Part shown: positions 17,200 to 24,309 of the stretch, piece by piece
Numbering within the stretch: position 1 is the stretch's first letter
Layout of the letters: every line of letters starts with the position of its first letter
Assembly: GCF_036867195.1 (NCBI RefSeq)
Contig: NZ_JBAJII010000001.1
Coordinates: 1,240,001 to 1,304,000 of the forward strand
Reading direction: 5' to 3'
DNA length: 64,000 nt
DNA from: Arthrobacter sp. Soc17.1.1.1
GTDB lineage: Bacteria > Actinomycetota > Actinomycetes > Actinomycetales > Micrococcaceae
Made by a program: the position numbers and the translations under genes
The notes under the pieces: generated by a model
Told to the model about the DNA's origin: nothing
Database searches by the model: none
The model's input: the letters and a program-made list of their open reading frames with translations, nothing else

Positions 17200-17578
17200 C
17201 GTCGACGAGGTCCTGGAAGCGCCGCTCGTTGCGGGTCGCGCTGCGCACGTAGAGGACGGCGCAGCCGATGACGAGGGGGTAGATGCCGAGGCCGAGGAGC
17301 AGCCACGGCACGGGCACGGTGAGGACCGTGACGCCGTCGATGGCGGGGAACAGCGCGAGCAGCACCGGGATGCCGATGAGGATGACGAGGAAACCGGCCG
17401 CGACCACGAGCGCCAGACGCAGCTGCGACCTGATGAGGGACGCGACGAACAGCTGCCCCACCTCCGACTGCTCGGCCATCTCGCGGGCCACGGGGAAGGA
17501 CGCCCCGGTGGCCCGGGCGGCCGTCCTCGGCGCCGTGACCCGCACCCGGCGCGGCGCTGCGGGCTGTTCCTCCGTCAT
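17192..17578 (-). CDS. Small membrane partner of the SSS symporter (DUF485-like)
   Basis: 128 residues. An alanine/arginine-rich N-terminus, then SLIRSQLRLALVVAAGFLVIL and a second helix with VPWLLLGLGIYPLVIGCAVLYVR, ending in the acidic tail RNERRFQDLVDDD. Two-helix proteins of this form are encoded directly before acetate-type SSS carriers in Actinobacteria and resemble YjcH (DUF485), the partner of ActP in E. coli. The next gene starts inside its end. Some databases call relatives heavy metal transporter, for which I see no support. Probable role: assembly or regulation of the carrier. Confidence 0.7.
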   Translation of the reverse strand: MTEEQPAAPRRVRVTAPRTAARATGASFPVAREMAEQSEVGQLFVASLIRSQLRLALVVAAGFLVILIGIPVLLALFPAIDGVTVLTVPVPWLLLGLGIYPLVIGCAVLYVRSATRNERRFQDLVDDD

Positions 17579-17596
17579 CCCTGGATCCGGCGGCCG

Positions 17597-18316
17597 TCAG
17601 TGGCTCGGGCGGAGGCGCGTGGCCTCGAGCTTCTCGCGCACGTCGGGGAGGTGCCGGCGGCTGACCGGCAGTTCGGCGTCACCCACGAACAGGCTCGCGC
17701 GGCCCGCGCCGATCCGGACCTGCCGCACCTGGTCCATGGAGACGAGGTAGGAGCGGTGCGTGCGCAGGAACCCGGCCTCGGCCCACTGGCGCTCGAGGTC
17801 GTTCAGGGGGATGCGGATGAGGTAGCTCGCCTCGGCGGTGTGCAGGCGCGCGTAGTCGCCCTGGGCCTGGACGTACAGGACGTCGTCGCGCCGGATCATC
17901 CGGCTCACGCCGCCCTGGTCCACGGTGATGACCTCCGGTGCCGTGCCGGAGCCCTCGGCGAGCTCGCAGACCCTGCGGACGGTCTCCGCGAGCCGCGCGG
18001 TCCGCACGGGCTTCAGAAGGTAGTCGACGGCGCGCAGGTCGAACGCCTCGAGGGCGCGGTCCTCGTCCGCGGTGACGAAGACGACGGCGGGCGGGCGGGC
18101 GTACCGGGAGACCACACGGGCGATGTCGAGCCCGGAGAGGGCCGGCATGTGGATGTCGAGGAAGAGGGCGTCGACGCTGTGCAGCTCGAGGGCCCGGAGC
18201 ACGTCCGCCCCGCTGGAGGCCCGGTGGATGGTCCCGATCCGGGCGTCCTTGCCGAGCAGGAAGGCCAGCTCCTCGACTGCAGGGAGCTCATCGTCGGCGA
18301 TGATGACATTGACCAT
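17597..18316 (-). CDS. LytTR-family response regulator
   Basis: 239 residues. An N-terminal receiver domain has acidic residues DDE at 8-10, phospho-acceptor D54 in LFLDIHMP, T near 82 and K near 103 (YLLKPV). The C-terminal LytTR DNA-binding domain runs from about residue 140 with VLYVQAQGDYARLHT and FLRTHRSYLVS. LytTR regulators bind direct repeats upstream of target promoters and dimerise on phosphorylation. The gene lies 19 bases after the histidine-kinase gene. E. coli BtsSR and YpdAB and Bacillus LytST are relatives that control pyruvate-type carriers, so control of the neighbouring symporters is a reasonable inference. Confidence 0.92.
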   Translation of the reverse strand: MVNVIIADDELPAVEELAFLLGKDARIGTIHRASSGADVLRALELHSVDALFLDIHMPALSGLDIARVVSRYARPPAVVFVTADEDRALEAFDLRAVDYLLKPVRTARLAETVRRVCELAEGSGTAPEVITVDQGGVSRMIRRDDVLYVQAQGDYARLHTAEASYLIRIPLNDLERQWAEAGFLRTHRSYLVSMDQVRQVRIGAGRASLFVGDAELPVSRRHLPDVREKLEATRLRPSH

Positions 18317-18335
18317 GGGTTACAGGTTACGCGTC

Positions 18336-19520
18336 CTACGCCTGGTGCTCGGGCTGCGACTTGGGCACGCGCAGGGTGATGAGCGTGCCGGCGCCGGGCG
18401 CGGTGTCGATGATGAGGCCGTGGTCGTCCCCGTACACCTGGCGGAGGCGGGAGTCGACGTTCCGCAGGCCCACGTGGACGCCCTCGGTGTGGCCCGCGAG
18501 GACCGAGCGCAGGTGGTCCGGGTCGATCCCCACGCCGTCGTCCTCGATGGTCACCTCCGCGAACGGCCCCACGTCGTGCGCGGTGATGGTGATGTTCCCG
18601 ACGCCGTCCTTCGAGTCCAGCCCGTGGCGCACCGCGTTCTCGACGAGGGGCTGGAGGCTGAGGAACGGGATGACGGTGCTGAGGACCTCGGGGCCGATCT
18701 CGAGGCTGACGCGGAGGCGGTCGCCGAACCGCGCGCGTTCGAGCAGGAGGTAGCGGTCGATGCTGCGCAGCTCCTCGGCCACGGTGGTGAAGTCGCCGTG
18801 GCGGCGGAACGAGTAGCGGGTGAAGTCCGCGAACTCGACCACCAGTTCCCTGGCCCGCTGCGGATCGGTGTTGATGAAGGACGCGATCGCGTTCAGCGAG
18901 TTGTAGATGAAGTGCGGGCTGATCTGCGCGCGCAGCGCCCGGACCTCGGCCTCGGCCAGGAGGCGGCGCGACGCGTCCAGTTCCGCCAGCTCCACCTGCG
19001 TGGACACCCACCCGGCGAGTTCGTTGGTGGCGCGGACGAGGCCGGCGTTGACGTCGCCCGCGAACGCGCCCACCGTGCCCACCACGCGGTCGTCCACGCG
19101 GATGGGGGAGAGCACGAGCTCGCCGAGATCCGGGCCGAGCGCCTCGAGGCGCTGCCGGCGGACGATCTGCGTGCGCCCGCTCTCGAGGACCTGCCGCACG
19201 AGCGGCATCACGTCCGGCGGGGTGCCGCGCCCGCCCTCCCACGCGAGCACGCCGGCGGCGTCGCTGATCATCAGCACGTCGCAGCGCAGCAGGCCGCGCA
19301 GGTGCCGGCTTGCGCGGGAGGCGCCCGCCGGCGTCAGGCCCTCCCGCAGGTGCTCCGAGGCGAGGGCCGCCGTGTGGAGCGTGGCGTACGTGGCGCGGTC
19401 GGCGTCGGACCCGAGGTCGCGGTACGAGCGGGACAGCCGGAAGCCGAGCGACGCCACGACGGCGAGGGTGATCACGGCCACGGCACACACCAGGGCGGTG
19501 TCGACGGCGGCGCTGAACAT
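18336..19520 (-). CDS. LytS-like sensor histidine kinase
   Basis: 394 residues. One N-terminal hydrophobic helix (about residues 8-28), then a GAF-like region (about 60-175), then the His_kinase domain with QISPHFIYNSLNAIASFI, where the histidine near residue 200 is the phospho-acceptor, and a C-terminal ATPase domain with LVENAVRHG and IEDDGVGI. It lacks the multi-helix 5TMR sensor of LytS/BtsS, so the signal is probably cytosolic and read by the GAF-like part. It heads the operon with its LytTR partner and is divergent from the DUF485-symporter pair at 19743. Confidence 0.9.
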   Translation of the reverse strand: MFSAAVDTALVCAVAVITLAVVASLGFRLSRSYRDLGSDADRATYATLHTAALASEHLREGLTPAGASRASRHLRGLLRCDVLMISDAAGVLAWEGGRGTPPDVMPLVRQVLESGRTQIVRRQRLEALGPDLGELVLSPIRVDDRVVGTVGAFAGDVNAGLVRATNELAGWVSTQVELAELDASRRLLAEAEVRALRAQISPHFIYNSLNAIASFINTDPQRARELVVEFADFTRYSFRRHGDFTTVAEELRSIDRYLLLERARFGDRLRVSLEIGPEVLSTVIPFLSLQPLVENAVRHGLDSKDGVGNITITAHDVGPFAEVTIEDDGVGIDPDHLRSVLAGHTEGVHVGLRNVDSRLRQVYGDDHGLIIDTAPGAGTLITLRVPKSQPEHQA

Positions 19521-19653
19521 GGGCCCAGCGTATCGTCCGGCCGCCGGCCTGACCGACCCGTCCGTCGTGCGCGGTGACCGTTCGGCGCACCCGGCTGCGC
19601 ACTCGGCGACGCGCGGCGCGGTGCGGGTGGCCTCCTCCTCCGCCGTGCCGCAC

Positions 19654-19669
19654 AGTGATGGGAGTCACA
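19654..19669 (+). promoter_or_regulatory. CRP/GlxR-type site before the DUF485-symporter operon
   Basis: AGTGA-TGGGAG-TCACA: both GTGA and TCAC half-sites are perfect with the 6-base spacer of cAMP-receptor proteins. It lies in the 222-bp divergent region, 74 bases before the start at 19743. In Corynebacterium GlxR uses this consensus at many carbon-source genes. No LytTR repeat could be recognised by eye in this region. Confidence 0.6.
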
Positions 19670-19742
19670 CCGGCGTGCCCTCCTGCGCGGCCGTCCCTGC
19701 CGTAACGCGCCCGGGTGACTCCCAAGAGAAGAAGGAGGAACC

Positions 19743-20126
19743 ATGGGTTCGCACCCAGCAGAGCCGGACGCCGGTTCCGGTGCTGCCGTCGACTTCACCG
19801 ACGTCCAGCAGACCGAGCAGTTCAAGGAACTGCGCAAGCGCCACCGCAGTTTCGTGTTCCCCATGGCAGTGTTCTTCCTGCTCTGGTACTTCGCCTACGT
19901 GCTGCTGGCCGACTACGCGCACGAGTTCATGGCCACGCCGGTCTTCGGCAACATCAACATCGGCATCATCCTCGGGCTGCTGCAGTTCGTCAGCACCTTC
20001 GCCATCACCATGTGGTACGTCAGCTACGCCAACCGGCGCCTCGACCCGATCGCCGCAGAGCTGCGGCACGAGCTCGAGGAAGCCGCACCCGAGGCCTTCA
20101 TCGACCCCGCAGGAGGAACCAAGTGA
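19743..20126 (+). CDS. DUF485 family inner-membrane protein (YjcH-like)
   Basis: 127 residues with two hydrophobic helices: FVFPMAVFFLLWYFAYVLLA at about 40-59 and INIGIILGLLQFVSTFAIT at about 75-93. FKELRKRHRSFVFP before helix 1 and WYVSYANRRLDPIA after helix 2 are the DUF485 signature. In E. coli yjcH lies between acs and actP, and in Corynebacterium a homologue precedes mctC. Excellent ribosome site GGAGG at 19734. The stop codon overlaps the GTG of the symporter gene (GTGA), so the two are coupled. Confidence 0.92.
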   Translation: MGSHPAEPDAGSGAAVDFTDVQQTEQFKELRKRHRSFVFPMAVFFLLWYFAYVLLADYAHEFMATPVFGNINIGIILGLLQFVSTFAITMWYVSYANRRLDPIAAELRHELEEAAPEAFIDPAGGTK

Positions 20127-21757
20127 CCGCTCCCACTGCGGCCGTCCGCGTGCCGCTCCAGACCGCAGAGGTGACGACGGTGGGTTCGCCGCTGCTCAAC
20201 ATCGCCATCTTCGGCCTGTTCGTCGCGATCACCCTCGTGATCGTGCTGCGCGCCAGCCGCAACAACAAGACGGCGGCCGACTACTACGCAGCCGGACGCT
20301 CCTTCACCGGCGGGCAGAACGGCACCGCCATCGCGGGCGACTACCTGTCCGCGGCGTCGTTCCTCGGCATCGTGGGCGCCATCGCGATCAACGGCTACGA
20401 CGGCTTCCTCTACTCGATCGGCTTCCTCGTCGCCTGGCTGGTGGCCCTGCTCCTCGTCGCCGAGCTGCTGCGCAACACCGGCAAGTTCACCATGGCCGAC
20501 GTGCTGTCCTTCCGCCTCAAGCAGCGGCCGGTCCGGATCGCCGCGGCCATCACCACGCTCGCCGTCTGCTTCTTCTACCTGCTCGCGCAGATGGCCGGCG
20601 CGGGCGGGCTCGTCTCGCTCCTGCTCGGCATCAACGACCGCCTGGGCCAGTCCGTGGTCATCACGGTGGTCGGCGTCCTCATGATCATGTACGTGCTGAT
20701 CGGCGGCATGAAGGGCACCACCTGGGTGCAGATCATCAAGGCGTGCCTGCTGATCGCGGGCGCGTTCATCATGACGGTCTGGGTCCTGGCCCTGCACGGC
20801 TTCAACCTGTCCACCCTGCTCGGCGCAGCCATCGAGACCTCCGGCAACGCCGCCATCACTAGCCCGGGCCTGCAGTACGGCCTCAGCGCCATCACGCGCC
20901 TGGACTTCCTGTCGCTGGCGCTCGCCCTGGTCCTCGGCACCGCGGCCCTGCCGCACGTGCTCATGCGCTTCTACACCGTGCCCACGGCGAAGGAGGCGCG
21001 CCGCTCGGTGGTCTGGGCCATCTGGCTCATCGGTGCGTTCTACCTGTTCACCCTCGTCCTCGGCTACGGCGCGAGCGCCCTCATCGGCGCCGAGCGCATC
21101 GCGGCCGCTCCCGGCGGCGTCAACTCGGCGGCCCCGCTCCTGGCCTACGAGCTCGGCGGGTCGATCCTGCTCGGCCTCATCTCCGCCGTCGCGTTCGCCA
21201 CGATCCTCGCGGTCGTCGCGGGGCTCACCATCACGGCGGCCGCCTCGTTCGCGCACGACATCTACGCGAGCGTCATCCGGCGCGGCAAGGTGGACCCCGA
21301 CGGCGAGGTCAAGGTCGCACGGCGCACCGTCGTCGTGATCGGCCTGCTCTCGATCCTCGGCGGCATCGGCGCGCAGGGCCAGAACGTCGCGTTCCTCGTG
21401 GCGCTCGCCTTCGCGGTGGCGGCCAGCGCCAATCTGCCGACCATCCTCTACTCCCTGTTCTGGCGGCGGTTCAACACGCAGGGAGCCATCTGGAGCATGT
21501 ACGGCGGGCTCGGCTCGGCCATCCTGCTGATCGCGCTCTCGCCGGTCGTCTCCGGCGGTGAGAAGTCGATGATCCAGAGCGCCGACTTCTCCCTGTTCCC
21601 GCTGAGCAACCCGGGCATCGTGTCCATCCCGCTGGCGTTCTTCCTCGGCTGGCTGGGCACCATTCTGTCCCGCACGAAGGAGGATCCGATGAAGCAGGCC
21701 GAGATGGAGGTCCGCTCGCTCACCGGTGTCGGCGCCGAGAAGGCCACCGACCACTGA
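20123..21757 (+). CDS. Cation/acetate (monocarboxylate) symporter, SSS family
   Basis: 544 residues, about thirteen helices. Hallmarks of ActP/MctC: NNKTAADYYAAGRSFTGGQ after helix 1, AGDYLSAASFLGIVGAIA, FTMADVLSFRL, GGMKGTTWVQIIKA and PHVLMRFYTVP, the last typical of acetate/propionate/pyruvate carriers. The protein imports a monocarboxylate with sodium or protons. GTG 20123 overlaps the DUF485 stop codon. Compared with the minus-strand paralogue at 15634 this one is the closer match to ActP. A CRP-type site upstream suggests carbon control. A strong bidirectional hairpin follows at 21775. Confidence 0.92.
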   Translation: MTAPTAAVRVPLQTAEVTTVGSPLLNIAIFGLFVAITLVIVLRASRNNKTAADYYAAGRSFTGGQNGTAIAGDYLSAASFLGIVGAIAINGYDGFLYSIGFLVAWLVALLLVAELLRNTGKFTMADVLSFRLKQRPVRIAAAITTLAVCFFYLLAQMAGAGGLVSLLLGINDRLGQSVVITVVGVLMIMYVLIGGMKGTTWVQIIKACLLIAGAFIMTVWVLALHGFNLSTLLGAAIETSGNAAITSPGLQYGLSAITRLDFLSLALALVLGTAALPHVLMRFYTVPTAKEARRSVVWAIWLIGAFYLFTLVLGYGASALIGAERIAAAPGGVNSAAPLLAYELGGSILLGLISAVAFATILAVVAGLTITAAASFAHDIYASVIRRGKVDPDGEVKVARRTVVVIGLLSILGGIGAQGQNVAFLVALAFAVAASANLPTILYSLFWRRFNTQGAIWSMYGGLGSAILLIALSPVVSGGEKSMIQSADFSLFPLSNPGIVSIPLAFFLGWLGTILSRTKEDPMKQAEMEVRSLTGVGAEKATDH

Positions 21758-21774
21758 CGGTCCCCCTACCGCTC

Positions 21775-21806
21775 GAGGCCGTCCCACCTGTCGGTGGGGC
21801 GGCCTC
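21775..21806. terminator. Hairpin terminator between symporter gene and TetR gene
   Basis: GAGGCCGTCCCACC (21775-21788) pairs with GGTGGGGCGGCCTC (21793-21806): 14 pairs, one wobble, loop TGTC. It lies between convergent genes and may serve both. Confidence 0.75.
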
Positions 21807-21844
21807 GTCCGTCTGCGGGTCGGGGCTCGAGGGGAGTGGGGCGT

Positions 21845-22417
21845 TCAGGGTTCGAGGAGTCGGAGGACCGCGGCGAGGGTTGACGGCATGCTCACGGTGG
21901 GGTCGTAGAGCCACTGCAGCTGGATGCCGTCGAAGGTCGCGATGATGATGCGCGCGGCGTCCTCCGGGTCGATGTCGGAGCGGACCTCACCCCGCTCCTG
22001 CGCACGCGCGATGTCCCCGGCGGTCGCCGCCACCACCCACGCATAGCGGTCCCGGAAGTAGTCGCGGGCGGCGTGGCCGGGCCGGGTGGCCGTCGCGGAG
22101 GCCACGGCGAAGAGGGCGGTCAGCCCGGGCTGCTGCGCGTTCCGCTCCGCCACGCGCGGCAGGTCGGCGAGCGACGCGGCCGTCCTGCTGTGCTCGGTGT
22201 GCTGGTCGTCGCGGTCGGCGAGGACGGCCGTGAGCAGGTCCTGCTTGCCGGTGAAGTAGTGGAACAGGGTCGCCTCCCGGATGCCGGCGCGTTCGGCCAC
22301 GAGCTTCAGGGTGGTGCCGTCGAAGCCTTCCGCGGCGAAGACCTCCGCGGCGACGGCGAGCAGCTCGCGTCTGCGCTCGACGCCCTTGGCATAGGATCCC
22401 CGCGCCCGTCTGTCCAT
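21845..22417 (-). CDS. TetR/AcrR family transcriptional regulator
   Basis: 190 residues. The N-terminal helix-turn-helix domain is clear (RRRELLAVAAEVFAAEGFDG, then LVAERAGIREATLFHYF and GKQDLLTAVL, residues 14-70). The C-terminal ligand domain is of a common actinobacterial type ending IIIATFDGIQLQWLYDP. There is no ribosome site at ATG 22417; instead TACACT ends six bases upstream, so the message is probably leaderless. It is convergent with the symporter gene and followed by no gene on its own strand, so its targets and ligand are unknown. Confidence 0.9.
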   Translation of the reverse strand: MDRRARGSYAKGVERRRELLAVAAEVFAAEGFDGTTLKLVAERAGIREATLFHYFTGKQDLLTAVLADRDDQHTEHSRTAASLADLPRVAERNAQQPGLTALFAVASATATRPGHAARDYFRDRYAWVVAATAGDIARAQERGEVRSDIDPEDAARIIIATFDGIQLQWLYDPTVSMPSTLAAVLRLLEP

Positions 22418-22493
22418 GCGACGAGTGTAGGGCGGTCGTGTACGGGACCGGGCGGGGCCGGGCGGTCGCGTACGGGACCGGGCGGTGCGGCGG

Positions 22494-22970
22494 TCAGGCC
22501 GGTGGGCGTGGCCCGCGGGCGAGCAGCGGCTCCACCCGGAACGGGATGAGCTCGCCCATCGCGAGCGAGGTGTCGCAGCGCTCCACGCCGTCGCAGGCGA
22601 GGATCTTGCCGTTGATGCGGAACAGATCCTCGGCGTCGACCGCGACCACCCGGACGAGGATGTCCGCCTGGCCCGTCACGCCGAACGCCTCCACCACCTC
22701 GGGCACGGCGCCGATGCTGCGGGTGATCGCGGCGAGTTTCTGCTGCTGCACGTGGACGTGGATGAAGGCCGTCAGCGGGTAGCCCAGCGACACCGTGTTG
22801 ATCCGCCGCTCGAAGGAGAGGAACACGCTCTTCTTCTCGAGCTGGGCCATCCTCGCCTGCACCGTGTTCCGGGACAGGCCCAGCTTCTGGGCGAGGGCGA
22901 CGACGGTGCGCCGCGGGTCCTTGGCCATGGCCTGCAGCAGGCGGGTGTCGGTGAGGTCGAGGGGTTGCAT
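22494..22970 (-). CDS. Lrp/AsnC family regulator, probable local regulator of the bkd operon
   Basis: 158 residues. An N-terminal helix-turn-helix (LDLTDTRLLQAMAKDPRRTV then LAQKLGLSRNTVQARMAQLE, residues 4-50) and a C-terminal RAM ligand domain with VEAFGVTGQADILVRVVAVD at about residue 100. Such octameric regulators respond to amino acids or keto acids. The gene is divergent from the branched-chain keto-acid dehydrogenase operon, the same arrangement as Pseudomonas bkdR, which is an Lrp homologue. ATG 22970 is preferred over an upstream start because the HTH then begins at the usual distance. A direct repeat ATAGTGCRC overlaps its own start codon and recurs 36 bases away. Confidence 0.88.
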   Translation of the reverse strand: MQPLDLTDTRLLQAMAKDPRRTVVALAQKLGLSRNTVQARMAQLEKKSVFLSFERRINTVSLGYPLTAFIHVHVQQQKLAAITRSIGAVPEVVEAFGVTGQADILVRVVAVDAEDLFRINGKILACDGVERCDTSLAMGELIPFRVEPLLARGPRPPA

Positions 22971-23013
22971 AGTGCGCAACGCTAACACGGCGGGGTGGGC
23001 CGCAATAGTGCAC
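22969..23013. promoter_or_regulatory. Direct repeat ATAGTGCRC, candidate Lrp-type operator
   Basis: ATAGTGCGC at 22969-22977 and ATAGTGCAC at 23005-23013, 36 bases apart. The first overlaps the start codon of the Lrp gene, so binding could repress it. Their spacing, near 3.5 helical turns, is not a perfect same-face arrangement. The match of nine bases with one change is seen directly; the role is inference. Confidence 0.4.
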
Positions 23014-23037
23014 TCTGCTCAATGGATGAGCGAACGG

Positions 23038-23073
23038 TTGTGCCTCTTGCCCCCTGTGAGTAGGGTCACATTC
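23038..23073 (+). promoter_or_regulatory. bkd promoter with an overlapping perfect CRP/GlxR site
   Basis: TTGTGC at 23038-23043 and TAGGGT at 23061-23066, spaced by 17, form a plausible promoter. TGTGA-N6-TCACA at 23055-23070 is a full consensus CRP/GlxR site lying on top of the -10 box. If both are real, the CRP-type protein would repress by occlusion; if the start site is further down, it could activate. Confidence 0.6.
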
Positions 23074-23074
23074 A

Positions 23075-23123
23075 CTCCGGGTAAAGGCGCCCGGAGCCCT
23101 CCACACGACCGATCGATGGAGGG
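23075..23123 (+). promoter_or_regulatory. Two adjacent hairpins in the bkd 5' leader
   Basis: CTCCGGG (23075-23081) pairs with CCCGGAG (23090-23096); directly next, CCCTCC (23097-23102) pairs with GGAGGG (23118-23123). Both stems are perfect and abut, so they could stack. The first begins near the predicted transcription start, and the leader runs to the ATG at 23152. No known riboswitch class was recognised. Confidence 0.5.
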
Positions 23124-23151
23124 TTGCCTGCGAGTACGAAGGTTGCGTGCA

Positions 23152-24309
23152 ATGACCCAGGATGGCTCCTCACCGGACCAGGCGAGCGGCACGGTGCACC
23201 CCGGCCCCTCCCGTCCCGGCGCCGACGAGCTCGTGCAGCTCGTCGATCCCCACGGCGTCCGCCACCCCCACGGACACTACGACGACCTCGTGGCCGACGT
23301 CGACGGCCCCGCCCTGCGGAAGCTCTACGAGGACATGGTGGTGGTACGGCGCATCGACGCCGAGGCCACCGCGCTGCAGCGCCAGGGGGAGCTCGCGCTC
23401 TGGCCCCCGCTCCTCGGCCAGGAGGCCGCGCAGATCGGGTCCGGCCGGGCCCTGCGAGCCGACGACTTCGTGTTCTCCAGCTACCGCGAGAACGCCGTGG
23501 CCTACTGCCGCGGCGTGGACCTCGCCGATCTCCTCCGGGTATGGCGCGGCAATGCCTCCTCGGGCTGGGACCCGTACACCGTCAACATGGCGACCCCGCA
23601 GGTCATCATCGGTGCGCAGACCCTGCACGCCACCGGCTATGCGATGGGCATCCTCAACGACGGCGCCGACGCCGTCGCCGTCACCTACTTCGGTGACGGC
23701 GCCACGAGCCAGGGCGACGTCAACGAGGCCATGGTCTTCGCGGCGAGCTACCAGGCGCCGGTGGTGTTCTTCTGCCAGAACAACCACTGGGCCATCTCCG
23801 AGCCGGTGGGGCTGCAGGCGCACGTGCCGATCGCCCGCCGCGCACCCGGATTCGGCATCCCGTCCGTGCGCGTCGACGGCAACGACGTCCTGGCCTGCCT
23901 CGCCGTGACGCGCGAGGCCCTCGCCCGGGCACGCTCGGGCGGCGGACCCACCTTCATCGAGGCGGTCACCTACCGCATGGGACCCCACACGACGGCGGAC
24001 GACCCCACGCGCTACCGCGACGCGAACGAACTCGAGGACTGGGCGGCCCGGGACCCGCTGGCGCGGCTCGCGACCCTGCTGGACTCGCTCGGCCTGCTCG
24101 ACGCCGACTACACCGACTCTGTGAAGGCGAAGGCCGACGCCGTCGCCGCCGAGCTGCGCGAGGGCTGCCTCTCGATGCCGGAACCGGCACCCTCGGACGT
24201 CTTCCGGCACGTGTACAGCGAGCCGAATTCCTGGCTGGACCGCCAGCAGGACCACTACGAGCGGTACCTAACCTCCTTCGCCCAGGCCCCCCAGGAAGGA
24301 TCCCGCTGA
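23152..24309 (+). CDS. bkdA: Branched-chain 2-oxoacid dehydrogenase E1 component, alpha subunit
   Basis: Thiamine-diphosphate enzyme half that decarboxylates branched-chain keto acids (from Leu, Ile, Val) as the first step of the dehydrogenase complex. 385 residues. The TPP motif begins GDGATSQGDVNEAM near residue 180 and ends with the paired asparagines in FFCQNNHWAIS; MATPQVIIGAQTLHATG is typical of this E1-alpha group. The ATG at 23152 overlaps nothing and has GAAGG ten bases upstream. Its stop codon overlaps the E1-beta start (TGATG). A pyruvate dehydrogenase role cannot be ruled out from E1 alone, but the Lrp neighbour and the leucine operon nearby favour branched-chain substrates. Confidence 0.9.
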   Translation: MTQDGSSPDQASGTVHPGPSRPGADELVQLVDPHGVRHPHGHYDDLVADVDGPALRKLYEDMVVVRRIDAEATALQRQGELALWPPLLGQEAAQIGSGRALRADDFVFSSYRENAVAYCRGVDLADLLRVWRGNASSGWDPYTVNMATPQVIIGAQTLHATGYAMGILNDGADAVAVTYFGDGATSQGDVNEAMVFAASYQAPVVFFCQNNHWAISEPVGLQAHVPIARRAPGFGIPSVRVDGNDVLACLAVTREALARARSGGGPTFIEAVTYRMGPHTTADDPTRYRDANELEDWAARDPLARLATLLDSLGLLDADYTDSVKAKADAVAAELREGCLSMPEPAPSDVFRHVYSEPNSWLDRQQDHYERYLTSFAQAPQEGSR

